Of a DNA stretch of 64,000 nt, positions 50,104 through 63,931 are shown in pieces; the first letter of the stretch is position 1, and the number at the start of each line of letters is the position of its first letter. Position numbers and translations under genes: made by a program. Under the pieces are notes generated by a model that made no database searches, was not told where the DNA came from, and saw only the letters and a program-made list of their open reading frames with translations. Source of the stretch: Bursaphelenchus xylophilus (taxonomy: Eukaryota; Nematoda; Chromadorea; Rhabditida; Aphelenchoididae); contig CAJFCV020000003.1 in the NCBI GenBank assembly GCA_904066235.2, positions 7,750,001 through 7,814,000 on the forward strand, given 5' to 3'.

Positions 50104-53100
50104 GTGCCTAGTGTAATATCAGAGTATTCGGCCTGGTACCGGCGCAATTTGGCTCCAAAAAAGATGAAACTTGCGGGTTTCAAATTCCATTCTGTTATGT
50201 TTCGAAGGGTGTAGGTCACGCCAGTTCACTCCGACATCTCCAATTCACTTTATTTTTTATTAGTGCCTAGTGTAATATCAGAGTATTCGGCCTGGTACCG
50301 GCGCAATTTGGCTCCAAAAAAGATGAAACTTGCGGGTTTCAAATTCCATTCTGTTATGTTTCGAACGGTGTAGGTCACGCCAGTTCACTCCGACATCTCC
50401 AATTCACTTTATTTTTTATTAGTGCCTAGTGTAATATCAGAGTATTCGGCCTGGTACCGGCGCAATTTGGCTCCAAAAAAGATGAAACTTGCGGGTTTCA
50501 AATTCCATTCTGTTATGTTTCGAACGGTGTAGGTCACGCCAGTTCACTCCGACATCTCCAATTCACTTTATTTTTTATTAGTGCCTAGTGTAATATCAGA
50601 GTATTCGGCCTGGTACCGGCGCAATTTGGCTCCAAAAAAGATGAAACTTGCGGGTTTCAAATTCCATTCTGTTATGTTTCGAACGGTGTAGGTCACGCCA
50701 ATTCACTCCGACATCTCCAATTCACTTTATTTTTTATTAGTGCCTAGTGTAATATCAGAGTATTCGGCCTGGTACCGGCGCAATTTGGCTCCAAAAAAGA
50801 TGAAACTTGCGGGTTTCAAATTCCATTCTGTTATGTTTCGAACGGTGTAGGTCACGCCAGTTCACTCCGACATCTCCAATTCACTTTATTTTTTATTAGT
50901 GCCTAGTGTAATATCAGAGTATTCGGCCTGGTACCGGCGCAATTTGGCTCCAAAAAAGATGAAACTTGCGGGTTTCAAATTCCATTCTGTTATGTTTCGA
51001 ACGGTGTAGGTCACGCCAGTTCACTCCGACATCTCCAATTCACTTTATTTTTTATTAGTGCCTAGTGTAATATCAGAGTATTCCGCCTGGTACCGGCGCA
51101 ATTTGGCTCCAAAAAAGCTGAAACTTGCGGGTTTCAAATTTCATTCTGTTATGTTTCGAACAGTGTAGGTCACGCCAGTTCACTCCGACATCTCCAATTC
51201 ACTTTATTTTTTATTAGTGCCTAGTGTAATATCAGAGTATTCGGCCTGGTACCGGCGCAATTTGGCTTCAAAAAAGCTGAAACTTGCGGGTTTCAAATTT
51301 CATTCTGTTATGTTTCGAACGGTGTAGGTCACGCCAGTTCACTCCGACATCTCCAATTCACTTTATTTTTTATTAGTGCCTAGTGTAATATCAGAGTGTT
51401 CGGCCTGGTACCGGCGCAATTTGGCTCCAAAAAAGCTGAAACTTGCGGGTTTGAAATTTCATTCTGTTATGTTTCGAACGGTGTAGGTCACGTCAGTTCG
51501 CTCCGACATCTCCAATTCACTTTATTTTTTTTAATGCCTAGTGTAATATCAGAGTGTTCGGCTTGGTACCGGCGCAATTTGGCTCCAAAAAAGCTGAAAC
51601 TTGCAGGTTTGAAATTTCATTCTGTTATGTTTCGAACGGTGTAGGTCACGCCAGTTCACTCCGACATCTCCAATTCACTTTATTTTTTATTAGTGCCTAG
51701 TGTAATATCAGAGTATTCGGCCTGGTACCGGCGCAATTTGGCTTCAAAAAAGCTGAAACTTGCGGGTTTCAAATTTCATTCTGTTATGTTTCGAACGGTG
51801 TAGGTCACGCCAGTTCACTCCGACATCTCCAATTCACTTTATTTTTTATTAGTGCCTAGTGTAATATCAGAGTGTTCGGCCTGGTACCGGCGCAATTTGG
51901 CTCCAAAAAAGCTGAAACTTGCGGGTTTGAAATTTCATTCTGTTATGTTTCGAACGGTGTAGGTCACGTCAGTTCGCTCCGACATCTCCAATTCACTTTA
52001 TTTTTTTTAATGCCTAGTGTAATATCAGAGTGTTCGGCTTGGTACCGGCGCAATTTGGCTCCAAAAAAGCTGAAACTTGCAGGTTTGAAATTTCATTCTG
52101 TTATGTTTCGAACGGTGTAGGTCACGCCAGTTCACTCCGACATCTCCAATTCACTTTATTTTTTATTAGTGCCTAGTGTAATATCAGAGTATTCGGCCTG
52201 GTACCGGCGCAATTTGGCTCCAAAAAAGCTGAAACTTGCGGGTTTCAAATTTCATTCTGTTATGTTTCGAACGGTGTAGGTCACGCCAGTTCACTCCGAC
52301 ATCTCCAATTCACTTTATTTTTTATTAGTGCCTAGTGTAATATCAGAGTATTCGGCCTGGTACCGGCGCAATTTGGCTCCAAAAAAGCTGAAACTTGCGG
52401 GTTTCAAATTTCATTCTGTTATGTTTCGAACGGTGTAGGTCACGCCAGTTCACTCCGACATCTCCAATTCACTTTATTTTTTATTAGTGCCTAGTGTAAT
52501 ATCAGAGTGTTCGGCCTGGTACCGGCGCAATTTGGCTCCAAAAAAGCTGAAACTTGCGGGTTTGAAATTTCATTCTGTTATGTTTCGAACGGTGTAGGTC
52601 ACGTCAGTTCGCTCCGACATCTCCAATTCACTTTATTTTTTTTAATGCCTAGTGTAATATCAGAGTGTTCGGCTTGGTACCGGCGCAATTTGGCTCCAAA
52701 AAAGCTGAAACTTGCGGGTTTGAAATTTCATTCTGTTATGTTTCGAACGGTGTAGGTCACGCCAGTTCACTCCGACATCTCCAATTCACTTTATTTTTTA
52801 TTAGTGCCTAGTGTAATATCAGAGTATTCGGCCTGGTACCGGCGCAATTTGGCTTCAAAAAAGCTGAAACTTGCGGGTTTCAAATTTCATTCTGTTATGT
52901 TTCGAACGGTGTAGGTCACGCCAGTTCACTCCGACATCTCCAATTCACTTTATTTTTTATTAGTGCCTAGTGTAATATCAGAGTGTTCGGCCTGGTACCG
53001 GCGCAATTTGGCTCCAAAAAAGCTGAAACTTGCGGGTTTGAAATTTCATTCTGTTATGTTTCGAACGGTGTAGGTCACGTCAGTTCGCTCCGACATCTCC

Positions 53101-56100
53101 AATTCACTTTATTTTTTTTAATGCCTAGTGTAATATCAGAGTGTTCGGCTTGGTACCGGCGCAATTTGGCTCCAAAAAAGCTGAAACTTGCGGGTTTGAA
53201 ATTTCATTCTGTTATGTTTCGAACGGTGTAGGTCACGCCAGTTCACTCCGACATCTCCAATTCACTTTATTTTTTATTAGTGCCTAGTGTAATATCAGAG
53301 TATTCGGCCTGGTACCGGCGCAATTTGGCTCCGAAAAAGCTGAAACTTGCGGGTTTGAAATTTCATTCTGCAATGTTTCGAACGGTGTAGGTCACGCCAG
53401 TTCACTCCGACATCTCCAATTCACTTTATTTTTTATTAGTGCCTAGTGTAATATCAGAGTGTTCGGCTTGGTACCGGCGCAATTTGGCTCCAAAAAAGGT
53501 GAAACTTGCGGGTTTGAAATTTCATTCTGTTATGTTTCGAACGGTGTAGGTCACGCCAGTTCACTCCGACATCTCCAATTCACTTTATTTTTTATTAGTG
53601 CCTAGTGTAATATCAGAGTATTCGGCCTGGTACCGGCGCAATTTGGCTCCAAAAAAGCTGAAACTTGCGGGTTTCAAATTTCATTCTGTTATGTTTCGAA
53701 CGGTGTAGGTCACGCCAGTTCACTCCGACATCTCCAATTCACTTTATTTTTTATTAGTGCCTAGTGTAATATCAGAGTATTCGGCCTGGTACCGGCGCAA
53801 TTTGGCTTCAAAAAAGCTGAAACTTGCGGGTTTCAAATTTCATTCTGTTATGTTTCGAACGGTGTAGGTCACGCCAGTTCACTCCGACATCTCCAATTCA
53901 CTTTATTTTTTATTAGTGCCTAGTGTAATATCAGAGTGTTCGGCCTGGTACCGGCGCAATTTGGCTCCAAAAAAGCTGAAACTTGCGGGTTTGAAATTTC
54001 ATTCTGTTATGTTTCGAACGGTGTAGGTCACGCCAGTTCACTCCGACATCTCCAATTCACTTTATTTTTTATTAGTGCCTAGTGTAATATCAGAGTATTC
54101 GGCCTGGTACCGGCGCAATTTGGCTTCAAAAAAGCTGAAACTTGCGGGTTTCAAATTTCATTCTGTTATGTTTCGAACGGTGTAGGTCACGCCAGTTCAC
54201 TCCGACATCTCCAATTCACTTTATTTTTTATTAGTGCCTAGTGTAATATCAGAGTGTTCGGCCTGGTACCGGCGCAATTTGGCTCCAAAAAAGCTGAAAC
54301 TTGCGGGTTTGAAATTTCATTCTGTTATGTTTCGAACGGTGTAGGTCACGCCAGTTCACTCCGACATCTCCAATTCACTTTATTTTTTATTAGTGCCTAG
54401 TGTAATATCAGAGTATTCGGCCTGGTACCGGCGCAATTTGGCTCCAAAAAAGATGAAACTTGCGGGTTTCAAATTTCATTCTGTTATGTTTCGAACGGTG
54501 TAGGTCACGCCAGTTCACTCCGACATCTCCAATTCACTTTATTTTTTATTAGTGCCTAGTGTAATATCAGAGTATTCGGCCTGGTACCGGCGCAATTTGG
54601 CTCCAAAAAAGCTGAAACTTGCGGGTTTCAAATTTCATTCTGTTATGTTTCGAACGGTGTAGGTCACGCCAGTTCACTCCGACATCTCCAATTCACTTTA
54701 TTTTTTATTAGTGCCTAGTGTAATATCAGAGTATTCGGCCTGGTACCGGCGCAATTTGGCTCCAAAAAAGCTGAAACTTGCGGGTTTCGAAATTTCATTC
54801 TGTTATGTTTCGAACGGTGTAGGTCACGCCAGTTCACTCCGACATCTCCAATTCACTTTATTTTTTATTAGTGCCTAGTGTAATATCAGAGTATTCGGCC
54901 TGGTACCGGCGCAATTTGGCTTCAAAAAAGCTGAAACTTGCGGGTTTCGAAATTTCATTCTGTTATGTTTCGAACGGTGTAGGTCACGCCAGTTCACTCC
55001 GACATCTCCAATTCACTTTATTTTTTATTAGTGCCTAGTGTAATATCAGAGTGTTCGGCCTGGTACCGGCGCAATTTGGCTCCAAAAAAGCTGAAACTTG
55101 CGGGTTTGAAATTTCATTCTGTTATGTTTCGAACGGTGTAGGTCACGTCAGTTCGCTCCGACATCTCCAATTCACTTTATTTTTTTTAATGCCTAGTGTA
55201 ATATCAGAGTGTTCGGCTTGGTACCGGCGCAATTTGGCTCCAAAAAAGCTGAAACTTGCGGGTTTGAAATTTCATTCTGTTATGTTTCGAACGGTGTAGG
55301 TCACGCCAGTTCACTCCGACATCTCCAATTCACTTTATTTTTTATTAGTGCCTAGTGTAATATCAGAGTATTCGGCCTGGTACCGGCGCAATTTGGCTTC
55401 AAAAAAGCTGAAACTTGCGGGTTTCGAAATTTCATTCTGTTATGTTTCGAACGGTGTAGGTCACGCCAGTTCACTCCGACATCTCCAATTCACTTTATTT
55501 TTTATTAGTGCCTAGTGTAATATCAGAGTGTTCGGCCTGGTACCGGCGCAATTTGGCTCCAAAAAAGCTGAAACTTGCGGGTTTGAAATTTCATTCTGTT
55601 ATGTTTCGAACGGTGTAGGTCACGTCAGTTCGCTCCGACATCTCCAATTCACTTTATTTTTTTTAATGCCTAGTGTAATATCAGAGTGTTCGGCTTGGTA
55701 CCGGCGCAATTTGGCTCCAAAAAAGCTGAAACTTGCGGGTTTGAAATTTCATTCTGTTATGTTTCGAACGGTGTAGGTCACGCCAGTTCACTCCGACATC
55801 TCCAATTCACTTTATTTTTTATTAGTGCCTAGTGTAATATCAGAGTATTCGGCCTGGTACCGGCGCAATTTGGCTCCGAAAAAGCTGAAACTTGCGGGTT
55901 TGAAATTTCATTCTGCAATGTTTCGAACGGTGTAGGTCACGCCAGTTCACTCCGACATCTCCAATTCACTTTATTTTTTATTAGTGCCTAGTGTAATATC
56001 AGAGTGTTCGGCTTGGTACCGGCGCAATTTGGCTCCAAAAAAGCTGAAACTTGCGGGTTTGAAATTTCATTCTGTTATGTTTCGAACGGTGTAGGTCACG

Positions 56101-59100
56101 CCAGTTCACTCCGACATCTCCAATTCACTTTATTTTTTATTAGTGCCTAGTGTAATATCAGAGTGTTCGGCCTGGTACCGGCGCAATTTGGCTCCAAAAA
56201 AGCTGAAACTTGCGGGTTTCGAAATTTCATTCTGTTATGTTTCGAACGGTGTAGGTCACGCCAGTTCACTCCGACATCTCCAATTCACTTTATTTTTTAT
56301 TAGTGCCTAGTGTAATATCAGAGTATTCGGCCTGGTACCGGCGCAATTTGGCTTCAAAAAAGCTGAAACTTGCGGGTTTCAAATTTCATTCTGTTATGTT
56401 TCGAACGGTGTAGGTCACGCCAGTTCACTCCGACATCTCCAATTCACTTTATTTTTTATTAGTGCCTAGTGTAATATCAGAGTGTTCGGCCTGGTACCGG
56501 CGCAATTTGGCTCCAAAAAAGCTGAAACTTGCGGGTTTGAAATTTCATTCTGTTATGTTTCGAACGGTGTAGGTCACGTCAGTTCGCTCCGACATCTCCA
56601 ATTCACTTTATTTTTTTTAATGCCTAGTGTAATATCAGAGTGTTCGGCTTGGTACCGGCGCAATTTGGCTCCAAAAAAGCTGAAACTTGCAGGTTTGAAA
56701 TTTCATTCTGTTATGTTTCGAACGGTGTAGGTCACGCCAGTTCACTCCGACATCTCCAATTCACTTTATTTTTTATTAGTGCCTAGTGTAATATCAGAGT
56801 ATTCGGCCTGGTACCGGCGCAATTTGGCTCCAAAAAAGCTGAAACTTGCGGGTTTCGAAATTTCATTCTGTTATGTTTCGAACGGTGTAGGTCACGCCAG
56901 TTCACTCCGACATCTCCAATTCACTTTATTTTTTATTAGTGCCTAGTGTAATATCAGAGTGTTCGGCCTGGTACCGGCGCAATTTGGCTCCAAAAAAGCT
57001 GAAACTTGCGGGTTTGAAATTTCATTCTGTTATGTTTCGAACGGTGTAGGTCACGCCAGTTCGCTCCGACATCTCCAATTCACTTTATTTTTTTTAATGC
57101 CTAGTGTAATATCAGAGTGTTCGGCTTGGTACCGGCGCAATTTGGCTCCAAAAAAGCTGAAACTTGCAGGTTTGAAATTTCATTCTGTTATGTTTCGAAC
57201 GGTGTAGGTCACGCCAGTTCACTCCGACATCTCCAATTCACTTTATTTTTTATTAGTGCCTAGTGTAATATCAGAGTGTTCGGCCTGGTACCGGCGCAAT
57301 TTGGCTCCGAAAAAGCTGAAACTTGCGGGTTTGAAATTTCATTCTGCAATGTTTCGAACGGTGTAGGTCACGCCAGTTCACTCCGACATCTCCAATTCAC
57401 TTTATTTTTTATTAGTGCCTAGTGTAATATCAGAGTATTCGGCCTGGTACCGGCGCAATTTGGCTCCAAAAAAGCTGAAACTTGCGGGTTTGAAATTTCA
57501 TTCTGTTATGTTTCGAACGGTGTAGGTCACGCCAGTTCACTCCGACATCTCCAATTCACTTTATTTTTTATTAGTGCCTAGTGTAATATCAGAGTATTCG
57601 GCCTGGTACCGGCGCAATTTGGCTCCAAAAAAGCTGAAACTTGCGGGTTTCGAAATTTCATTCTGTTATGTTTCGAACGGTGTAGGTCACGCCAGTTCAC
57701 TCCGACATCTCCAATTCACTTTATTTTTTATTAGTGCCTAGTGTAATATCAGAGTGTTCGGCCTGGTACCGGCGCAATTTGGCTCCAAAAAAGCTGAAAC
57801 TTGCGGGTTTGAAATTTCATTCTGTTATGTTTCGAACGGTGTAGGTCACGTCAGTTCGCTCCGACATCTCCAATTCACTTTATTTTTTTTAATGCCTAGT
57901 GTAATATCAGAGTGTTCGGCTTGGTACCGGCGCAATTTGGCTCCAAAAAAGCTGAAACTTGCAGGTTTGAAATTTCATTCTGTTATGTTTCGAACGGTGT
58001 AGGTCACGCCAGTTCACTCCGACATCTCCAATTCACTTTATTTTTTATTAGTGCCTAGTGTAATATCAGAGTGTTCGGCCTGGTACCGGCGCAATTTGGC
58101 TTCAAAAAAGCTGAAACTTGCGGGTTTCAAATTTCATTCTGTTATGTTTCGAACGGTGTAGGTCACGCCAGTTCACTCCGACATCTCCAATTCACTTTAT
58201 TTTTTATTAGTGCCTAGTGTAATATCAGAGTGTTCGGCCTGGTACCGGCGCAATTTGGCTCCAAAAAAGCTGAAACTTGCGGGTTTGAAATTTCATTCTG
58301 TTATGTTTCGAACGGTGTAGGTCACGCCAGTTCACTCCGACATCTCCAATTCACTTTATTTTTTTTAATGCCTAGTGTAATATCAGAGTGTTCGGCTTGG
58401 TACCGGCGCAATTTGGCTCCAAAAAAGCTGAAACTTGCAGGTTTGAAATTTCATTCTGTTATGTTTCGAACGGTGTAGGTCACGCCAGTTCACTCCGACA
58501 TCTCCAATTCACTTTATTTTTTATTAGTGCCTAGTGTAATATCAGGGCGTTCGGCCTGGTACGGGCGTAATTTGGCTCCAAAAAAGGTGACACTTGGGGT
58601 TTTGAAATTTCATTCTGTAATGTTTCGAACGGTGTAGGTCACGCCAGTTCACTCCGACATCTCCAATTCACTTTATTTTTTATTAGTGCCTAGTGTAATA
58701 TCAGAGTGTTCGGCTTGGTACCGGCGCAATTTGGCTCCAAAAAAGCTGAAACTTGCGGGTTTGAAATTTCATTCTGTTATGTTTCGAACGGTGTAGGTCA
58801 CGCCAGTTCACTCCGACATCTCCAATTCACTTTATTTTTTATTAGTGCCTAGTGTAATATCAGAGTATTCGGCCTGGTACCGGCGCAATTTGGCTCCAAA
58901 AAAGCTGAAACTTGCGGGTTTGAAATTTCATTCTGTTATGTTTCGAACGGTGTAGGTCACGTCAGTTCGCTCCGACATCTCCAATTCACTTTATTTTTTT
59001 TAATGCCTAGTGTAATATCAGAGTGTTCGGCTTGGTACCGGCGCAATTTGGCTCCAAAAAAGCTGAAACTTGCGGGTTTGAAATTTCATTCTGTTATGTT

Positions 59101-61069
59101 TCGAACGGTGTAGGTCACGCCAGTTCACTCCGACATCTGCAATTCACTTTATTTTTTATTAGTGCCTAGTGTAATATCAGAGTATTCGGCCTGGTACCGG
59201 CGCAATTTGGCTCCGAAAAAGCTGAAACTTGCGGGTTTGAAATTTCATTCTGTTATGTTTCGAACGGTGTAGGTCACGCCAGTTCACTCCGACATCTCCA
59301 ATTCACTTTATTTTTTATTAGTGCCTAGTGTAATATCAGAGTATTCGGCCTGGTACCGGCGCAATTTGGCTCCGAAAAAGCTGAAACTTGCGGGTTTGAA
59401 ATTTCATTCTGTTATGTTTCGAACGGTGTAGGTCACGCCAGTTCACTCCGACATCTCCAATTCACTTTATTTTTTATTAGTGCCTAGTGTAATATCAGAG
59501 TGTTCGGCCTGGTACCGGCGCAATTTGGCTCCGAAAAAGCTGAAACTTGCGGGTTTGAAATTTCATTCTGTTATGTTTCGAACGGTGTAGGTCACGCCAG
59601 TTCACTCCGACATCTCCAATTCACTTTATTTTTTATTAGTGCCTAGTGTAATATCAGAGTATTCGGCCTGGTACCGGCGCAATTTGGCTCCGAAAAAGCT
59701 GAAACTTGCGGGTTTGAAATTTCATTCTGTTATGTTTCGAACGGTGTAGGTCACGCCAGTTCACTCCGACATCTCCAATTCACTTTATTTTTTATTAGTG
59801 CCTAGTGTAATATCAGAGTGTTCGGCCTGGTACCGGCGCAAGTTGGCTCCAAAAAAGCTGAAACTTGCGGGTTTGAAATTTCATTCTGTTATGTTTCGAA
59901 CGGTGTAGGTCACGCCAGTTCACTCCGACATCTCCAATTCACTTTATTTTTTATTAGTGCCTAGTGTAATATCAGAGTATTCGGCCTGGTACCGGCGCAA
60001 TTTGGCTCCGAAAAAGCTGAAACTTGCGGGTTTCAAATTTCATTCTGTTATGTTTCGAACGGTGTAGGTCACGCCAGTTCACTCCGACATCTCCAATTCA
60101 CTTTATTTTTTATTAGTGCCTAGTGTAATATCAGAGTATTCGGCCTGGTACCGGCGCAATTTGGCTCCGAAAAAGCTGAAACTTGCGGGTTTGAAATTTC
60201 ATTCTGTTATGTTTCGAACGGTGTAGGTCACGCCAGTTCACTCCGACATCTCCAATTCACTTTATTTTTTATTAGTGCCTAGTGTAATATCAGAGTATTC
60301 GGCCTGGTACCGGCGCAATTTGGCTCCAAAAAAGCTGAAACTTGCGGGTTTGAAATTTCATTCTGTTATGTTTCGAACGGTGTAGGTCACGCCAGTTCAC
60401 TCCGACATCTCCAATTCACTTTATTTTTTATTAGTGCCTAGTGTAATATCAGAGTATTCGGCCTGGTACCGGCGCAATTTGGCTCCGAAAAAGCTGAAAC
60501 TTGCGGGTTTCAAATTTCATTCTGCAATGTTTCGAATGGTATAGGTCACGCCAGTTCACTCCGACACCTCCAATTCACTTTATTTTTTATTAGTGCCTAG
60601 TGTAATATCAGAGTATTCGGCCTGGTACCGGCGCAATTTGGCTCCAAAAAAGCTGAAACTTGCGGGTTTGAAATTTCATTCCGTTATGTTTCGAACGGTG
60701 TAGGTCACGCCAGTTCACTCCGACATCTCCAATTCACTTTATTTTTTATTAGTGCCTAGTGTAATATCAGAGTATTCGGCCTGGTACCGGCGCAATTTGG
60801 CTCCGAAAAAGCTGAAACTTGCGGGTTTCAAATTTCATTCTGCAATGTTTCGAATGGTATAGGTCACGCCAGTTCACTCCGACATCTCCAATTCACTTTA
60901 TTTTTTATTAGTGCCTAGTGTAATATCAGAGTGTTCGGCTTGGTACCGGCGCAATTTGGCTCCAAAAAAGCTGAAAATTGCAGGTTTGAAATTTCATTCT
61001 GTTATGTTTCGAACGGTGTAGGTCACGCCAGTTCACTCCGACATCTCCAATTCACTTTATTTTTTATTA

Positions 61070-63931
61070 GTGCCTAGTGTAATATCAGAGTATTCGGCCT
61101 GGTACCGGCGCAATTTGGCTCCGAAAAAGCTGAAACTTGCGGGTTTCAAATTTCATTCTGCAATGTTTCGAATGGTATAGGTCACGCCAGTTCACTCCGA
61201 CATCTCCAATTCACTTTATTTTTTATTAGTGCCTAGTGTAATATCAGAGTGTTCGGCTTGGTACCGGCGCAATTTGGCTCCAAAAAAGCTGAAAATTGCA
61301 GGTTTGAAATTTCATTCTGTTATGTTTCGAACGGTGTAGGTCACGCCAGTTCACTCCGACATCTCCAATTCACTTTATTTTTTATTAGTGCCTAGTGTAA
61401 TATCAGAGTATTCGGCCTGGTACCGGCGCAATTTGGCTCCGAAAAAGCTGAAACTTGCGGGTTTGGAATTTCATTCTGCAATGTTTCGAACGGTGTAGGT
61501 CACGCCAGTTCACTCCGACATCTCCAATTCACTTTATTTTTTATTAGTGCCTAGTGTAATATCAGAGCGTTCGGCTTGGTACCGGCGCAATTTGGCTCCA
61601 AAAAAGCTGAAACTTGCAGGTTTGAAATTTCATTCTGTTATGTTTCGAACGGTGTAGGTCACGCCAGTTCACTCCGACATCTCCAATTCACTTTATTTTT
61701 TATTAGTGCCTAGTGTAATATCAGAGTATTCGGCCTGGTACCGGCGCAATTTGGCTTCGAAAAAGCTGAAACTTGCGGGTTTGAAATTTCATTCTGTTAT
61801 GTTTCGAACGGTGTAGGTCACGCCAGTTCACTCCGACATCTCCAATTCACTTTATTTTTTATTAGTGCCTAGTGTAATATCAGAGTATTCGGCCTGGTAC
61901 CGGCGCAATTTGGCTCCGAAAAAGCTGAAACTTGCGGGTTTGAAATTTCATTCTGTTATGTTTCGAACGGTGTAGGTCACGCCAGTTCACTCCGACATCT
62001 CCAATTCACTTTATTTTTTATTAGTGCCTAGTGTAATATCAGAGTATTCGGCCTGGTACCGGCGCAATTTGGCTCCGAAAAAGCTGAAACTTGCGGGTTT
62101 GAAATTTCATTCTGTTATGTTTCGAACGGTGTAGGTCACGCCAGTTCACTCCGACATCTCCAATTCACTTTATTTTTTATTAGTGCCTAGTGTAATATCA
62201 GAGTATTCGGCCTGGTACCGGCGCAATTTGGCTCCGAAAAAGCTGAAACTTGCGGGTTTGAAATTTCATTCTGTTATGTTTCGAACGGTGTAGGTCACGT
62301 CAGTTCACTCCGACATCTCCAATTCACTTTATTTTTTATTAGTGCCTAGTGTAATATCAGAGTATTCGGCCTGGTACCGGCGCAATTTGGCTCCGAAAAA
62401 GCTGAAACTTGCGGGTTTCAAATTTCATTCTGTTATGTTTCGAACGGTGTAGGTCACGCCAGTTCACTCCGACATCTCCAATTCACTTTATTTTTTATTA
62501 GTGCCTAGTGTAATATCAGAGTATTCGGCCTGGTACCGGCGCAATTTGGCTCCGAAAAAGCTGAAACTTGCGGGTTTCAAATTTCATTCTGCAATGTTTC
62601 GAATGGTATAGGTCACGCCAGTTCACTCCGACATCTCCAATTCACTTTATTTTTTATTAGTGCCTAGTGTAATATCAGAGTGTTCGGCTTGGTACCGGCG
62701 CAATTTGGCTCCAAAAAAGCTGAAAATTGCAGGTTTGAAATTTCATTCTGTTATGTTTCGAACGGTGTAGGTCACGCCAGTTCACTCCGACATCTCCAAT
62801 TCACTTTATTTTTTATTAGTGCCTAGTGTAATATCAGAGTATTCGGCCTGGTACCGGCGCAATTTGGCTCCGAAAAAGCTGAAACTTGCGGGTTTGGAAT
62901 TTCATTCTGCAATGTTTCGAACGGTGTAGGTCACGCCAGTTCACTCCGACATCTCCAATTCACTTTATTTTTTATTAGTGCCTAGTGTAATATCAGAGCG
63001 TTCGGCTTGGTACCGGCGCAATTTGGCTCCAAAAAAGCTGAAACTTGCAGGTTTGAAATTTCATTCTGTTATGTTTCGAACGGTGTAGGTCACGCCAGTT
63101 CACTCCGACATCTCCAATTCACTTTATTTTTTATTAGTGCCTAGTGTAATATCAGAGTATTCGGCCTGGTACCGGCGCAATTTGGCTTCGAAAAAGCTGA
63201 AACTTGCGGGTTTGAAATTTCATTCTGTTATGTTTCGAACGGTGTAGGTCACGCCAGTTCACTCCGACATCTCCAATTCACTTTATTTTTTATTAGTGCC
63301 TAGTGTAATATCAGAGTATTCGGCCTGGTACCGGCGCAATTTGGCTCCGAAAAAGCTGAAACTTGCGGGTTTGAAATTTCATTCTGTTATGTTTCGAACG
63401 GTGTAGGTCACGCCAGTTCACTCCGACATCTCCAATTCACTTTATTTTTTATTAGTGCCTAGTGTAATATCAGAGTATTCGGCCTGGTACCGGCGCAATT
63501 TGGCTCCGAAAAAGCTGAAACTTGCGGGTTTGAAATTTCATTCTGTTATGTTTCGGACGGTGTAGGTCACGCCAGTTCACTCCGACATCTCCAATTCACT
63601 TTATTTTTTATTAGTGCCTAGTGTAATATCAGAGTATTCGGCCTGGTACCGGCGCAATTTGGCTCCGAAAAAGCTGAAACTTGCGGGTTTGAAATTTCAT
63701 TCTGTTATGTTTCGAACGGTGTAGGTCACGTCAGTTCACTCCGACATCTCCAATTCACTTTATTTTTTATTAGTGCCTAGTGTAATATCAGAGTATTCGG
63801 CCTGGTACCGGCGCAATTTGGCTCCGAAAAAGCTGAAACTTGCGGGTTTCAAATTTCATTCTGTTATGTTTCGAACGGTGTAGGTCACGCCAGTTCACTC
63901 CGACATCTCCAATTCACTTTATTTTTTATTA
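61070..63931 (+). repeat. Higher-order repeat: 9-monomer block (1,431 bp) in tandem duplicate
   Basis: Copies 61070-62500 and 62501-63931 match monomer by monomer. Shared rare variants are CGAATGGTATAGG, GGGTTTGGAATT, AGAGCGTTCGG and GGCTTCGAAAA, each offset by 1,431 bp. The second copy has a private TTTCGGACGG near 63552. The window ends 69 bp into the next unit, so a third copy may follow. Confidence 0.9.

Noticed and set aside
36138..58478. Thirteen nearly identical 82-codon open frames inside the satellite
   Set aside because: They start at GTG, not ATG, and exist only where a one-base-shorter T-run joins two monomers in a new frame. They repeat because the monomer pair repeats. No domain or independent coding signal is seen.
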